From JADFSZ01 sp022560555 [NCBI: PVC group bacterium] (GTDB lineage: Bacteria > GCA-001730085 > JADFSZ01), in contig JADFSZ010000067.1 of NCBI GenBank assembly GCA_022560555.1, positions 1 to 8,767 on the forward strand: a stretch of DNA of 8,767 nt, in the 5' to 3' direction. Position 1 is the first letter of the stretch, and the number at the start of each line of letters is the position of its first letter. Both the position numbers and the translations under genes were made by a program. Shown here piece by piece: positions 7,939-8,767 of this stretch. Below the pieces are notes generated by a model. That model was not told the origin of the DNA, did no database searches, and was given only the letters and a program-made list of their open reading frames with translations.

Positions 7939-7991
7939 AGACGTATTTACCCTCTGGACTTGCGGATGAAACCCATTTTATATAGACACAA

Positions 7992-8003
7992 CTCTTTTAA
8001 GAG
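7992..8003 (-). promoter_or_regulatory. Short dyad at the predicted transcription start of the exporter operon
   Basis: Minus-strand CTCTT-AA-AAGAG is a 5-bp inverted repeat centred just downstream of the predicted +1 of the 8008-8036 promoter. Its position would suit a repressor operator or a 5' hairpin on the leader. It is short and AT-rich, so it could be chance. Confidence 0.25.
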
Positions 8004-8007
8004 CAGA

Positions 8008-8036
8008 ATATTACCAATTTACCCGCTCCGTGTCAA
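8008..8036 (-). promoter_or_regulatory. Strong sigma-70-type promoter of the exporter operon
   Basis: On the minus strand a consensus TTGACA (8036-8031) is followed after exactly 17 nt by TAATAT (8013-8008). The predicted start lies near 8001, giving a leader of about 60 nt to ATG 7938. This is the best promoter in the window and sits where the operon needs one. An inverted repeat AGCC-TCC-GGCT (8036-8046) abuts the -35, and another lies at the predicted start. Confidence 0.7.
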
Positions 8037-8158
8037 GCCTCCGGCTAAAAATGTCATTTATGGCCCATTTCGAGGCCAAAGAGTCCTTTACCCCTCAGGC
8101 ATTTGATATTTTACTTGAAGTAACGTTAACAAAAAAGAGGCAAAGTTCCGTGAATAGT

Positions 8159-8206
8159 AATCGGGACTTCCCGAGGCGCATAGCCGTTTATCTCTTCGCC
8201 TCGATT
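8159..8206. repeat. Nested inverted repeats downstream of the cNMP-domain remnant
   Basis: Two dyads share three bases: TCGGGA-CT-TCCCGA (8161-8174), and CGAGGCG (8172-8178) with CGCCTCG (8197-8203), which has an 18-nt loop. The flanking AATCG (8159-8163) and CGATT (8202-8206) are also complementary. In RNA the stems would be partly exclusive. No T-run follows on either strand, so it is not an ordinary intrinsic terminator. It lies 20-60 nt past the remnant's stop. The remainder of 7939-8221 contains the exporter promoter and no gene that I can support. Confidence 0.35.
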
Positions 8207-8221
8207 TACAAAGAGTGAAGA

Positions 8222-8722
8222 TTAACTCGCTTTTTTTGATTGTGCGTAATGAAGGAGAATTTGATCTGTTTTGTAAAGACGGCGGCAGGCTTCGCGTGCT
8301 ATGTTTAAGATGAGAATGCCGAATAGTTCGGGATCGGTTTGATGCAGTTCCAACAAAGCTTTTTGCGATAGTATCATTAATTCGGTATCTTCCATGGCCA
8401 GAGCAGAGGCCGCGTGAGGCTGAATCCCGATCACAGATGTCTCTCCAAAACACTGCCCCACTTTAAACACAATAATTTCAAACGGATCCTCATCGATGTT
8501 TGAGACAATTTTTACCTGCCCGGATCAAATGATGTAAATATAGCTAGGCCCCTCCCCTTCTCTAAAGATGATTTCACCTTCTTTATAAGATGTTTTCTCT
8601 AAAAGGCGAAACACGGCAAAAAGCTGCTTTTCATTCAGGGCGCCGAAGATAGAGATCTATTTTAGGATCGGAAGAATCTCCTCAATCTTTAAAAACGGTT
8701 CATGTGTGTGTTTTTGATTCAT
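8222..8722 (-). pseudogene. Cyclic-nucleotide-binding domain protein interrupted by two in-frame stops
   Basis: From ATG 8722 to TAA 8224-8222 a single frame of 167 codons encodes one complete Crp/cAMP-dependent-kinase-type cNMP-binding fold. It contains SIFGALNEKQL, SYKEGEIIFREGEGPSYIYII, SGQVKIV, the phosphate-binding-cassette region GQCFGETSVIG, HAASALAMED, and the C-terminal helices NIAREACRRL. TAG (8659-8657) interrupts LK-stop-ISIFGAL, and TGA (8527-8525) interrupts YII-stop-SGQVKI. No frameshift is present. Both stops are one base from sense codons expected there (AAG/CAG; CGA/AGA/GGA). There is no helix-turn-helix, so this was a stand-alone sensor domain rather than a Crp regulator. 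There is no Shine-Dalgarno at 8722, and a terminator lies immediately upstream. The longest intact piece (GTG 8470 onward, 82 residues) lacks half the fold. Recoding or read-through is possible but less likely. Confidence 0.85.
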
Positions 8723-8751
8723 AAAGAAAAAAGCCCCCTATAACGGGGGCT
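8723..8751 (-). terminator. Rho-independent terminator of a gene beyond the right edge
   Basis: On the minus strand AGCCCCC (8751-8745), loop GTTATA, GGGGGCT (8738-8732) forms a 7-bp GC-rich stem followed directly by a T6 run and CTTT. The T-run exists only in the minus direction (the plus side has CCCC then A's), so it ends a minus-strand transcript entering from the right. The cNMP remnant's ATG follows at once. Confidence 0.88.
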
Positions 8752-8767
8752 CCCCAAAAAAGATTCT

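Noticed and set aside
7947-7976. Nine-codon frame in the exporter leader (ATG 7976 to TAA)
   Set aside because: No Shine-Dalgarno, no run of regulatory codons and no attenuator hairpin; expected by chance.
8030-8218. Plus-strand 62-codon frame from GTG
   Set aside because: It begins inside the exporter promoter's -35 region, has no Shine-Dalgarno, resembles no family and covers the inverted repeats.
8088-8453. Minus-strand 121-codon frame
   Set aside because: It overlaps the cNMP-domain frame in another phase; only the cNMP frame shows family conservation.
8525-8659. Alternative genetic code (TGA or TAG as sense)
   Set aside because: Both TAG and TGA occur inside the same short gene, while the exporter genes end at TGA in a typical overlap. 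Ordinary nonsense mutation or error is simpler.

Overview
The window (8,767 bases, roughly 40-45% GC by eye) is bacterial. Gene density is high, genes overlap in the ATGA style, and promoter candidates look sigma-70-like. The gene set (GldA/GldFG-type ABC exporter, DUF4340 protein, FGGY kinase, glycerophosphodiesterase, stand-alone cNMP-binding domain) suggests a Gram-negative, possibly candidate-phylum, environmental bacterium. I cannot place it more precisely from sequence alone.

Layout, left to right. Positions 1-556 (minus) hold the first two thirds or so of a glycerophosphodiester phosphodiesterase that runs off the left edge. It lies directly downstream of an FGGY carbohydrate kinase (576 to about 1970, minus). 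The kinase is odd. Its N-terminal ATP-loop strand is plainly encoded upstream of the first conventional start codon, so it either starts at a non-AUG codon (CTG at 1970 fits best) or carries a one-base frameshift in an A6 tract. Positions about 2000-2307 are a divergent intergenic region with weak promoter candidates and an unrecognised 58-codon reading frame on the minus strand. A glutathione-S-transferase-like protein follows on the plus strand (2308-2967).

Positions 2987-7938 (minus) form a compact three-gene operon, transcribed right to left from a near-consensus promoter at 8008-8036: an ABC ATPase of the GldA type, then an 844-residue fusion of an ABC-2 permease (GldF-like) with a GldG-like auxiliary domain, then a membrane-anchored DUF4340 protein. 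Gaps are 3 nt and a 4-nt overlap. The three products most likely form one inner-membrane ABC complex whose large GldG and DUF4340 domains lie outside the cytoplasm. Its substrate or mechanical role is unknown.

Positions 8222-8722 (minus) encode a complete single cyclic-nucleotide-binding domain in one frame, but interrupted by two in-frame stops (TAG at 8659-8657, TGA at 8527-8525). It begins one base after the T-run of a strong rho-independent terminator (8723-8751) belonging to a gene beyond the right edge. It looks like a recently inactivated gene. I found no mobile element, CRISPR array, tRNA or rRNA. The most interesting points are the doubly interrupted cNMP domain, the kinase start problem, and the uncharacterised fused exporter operon with a dyad at its predicted transcription start.
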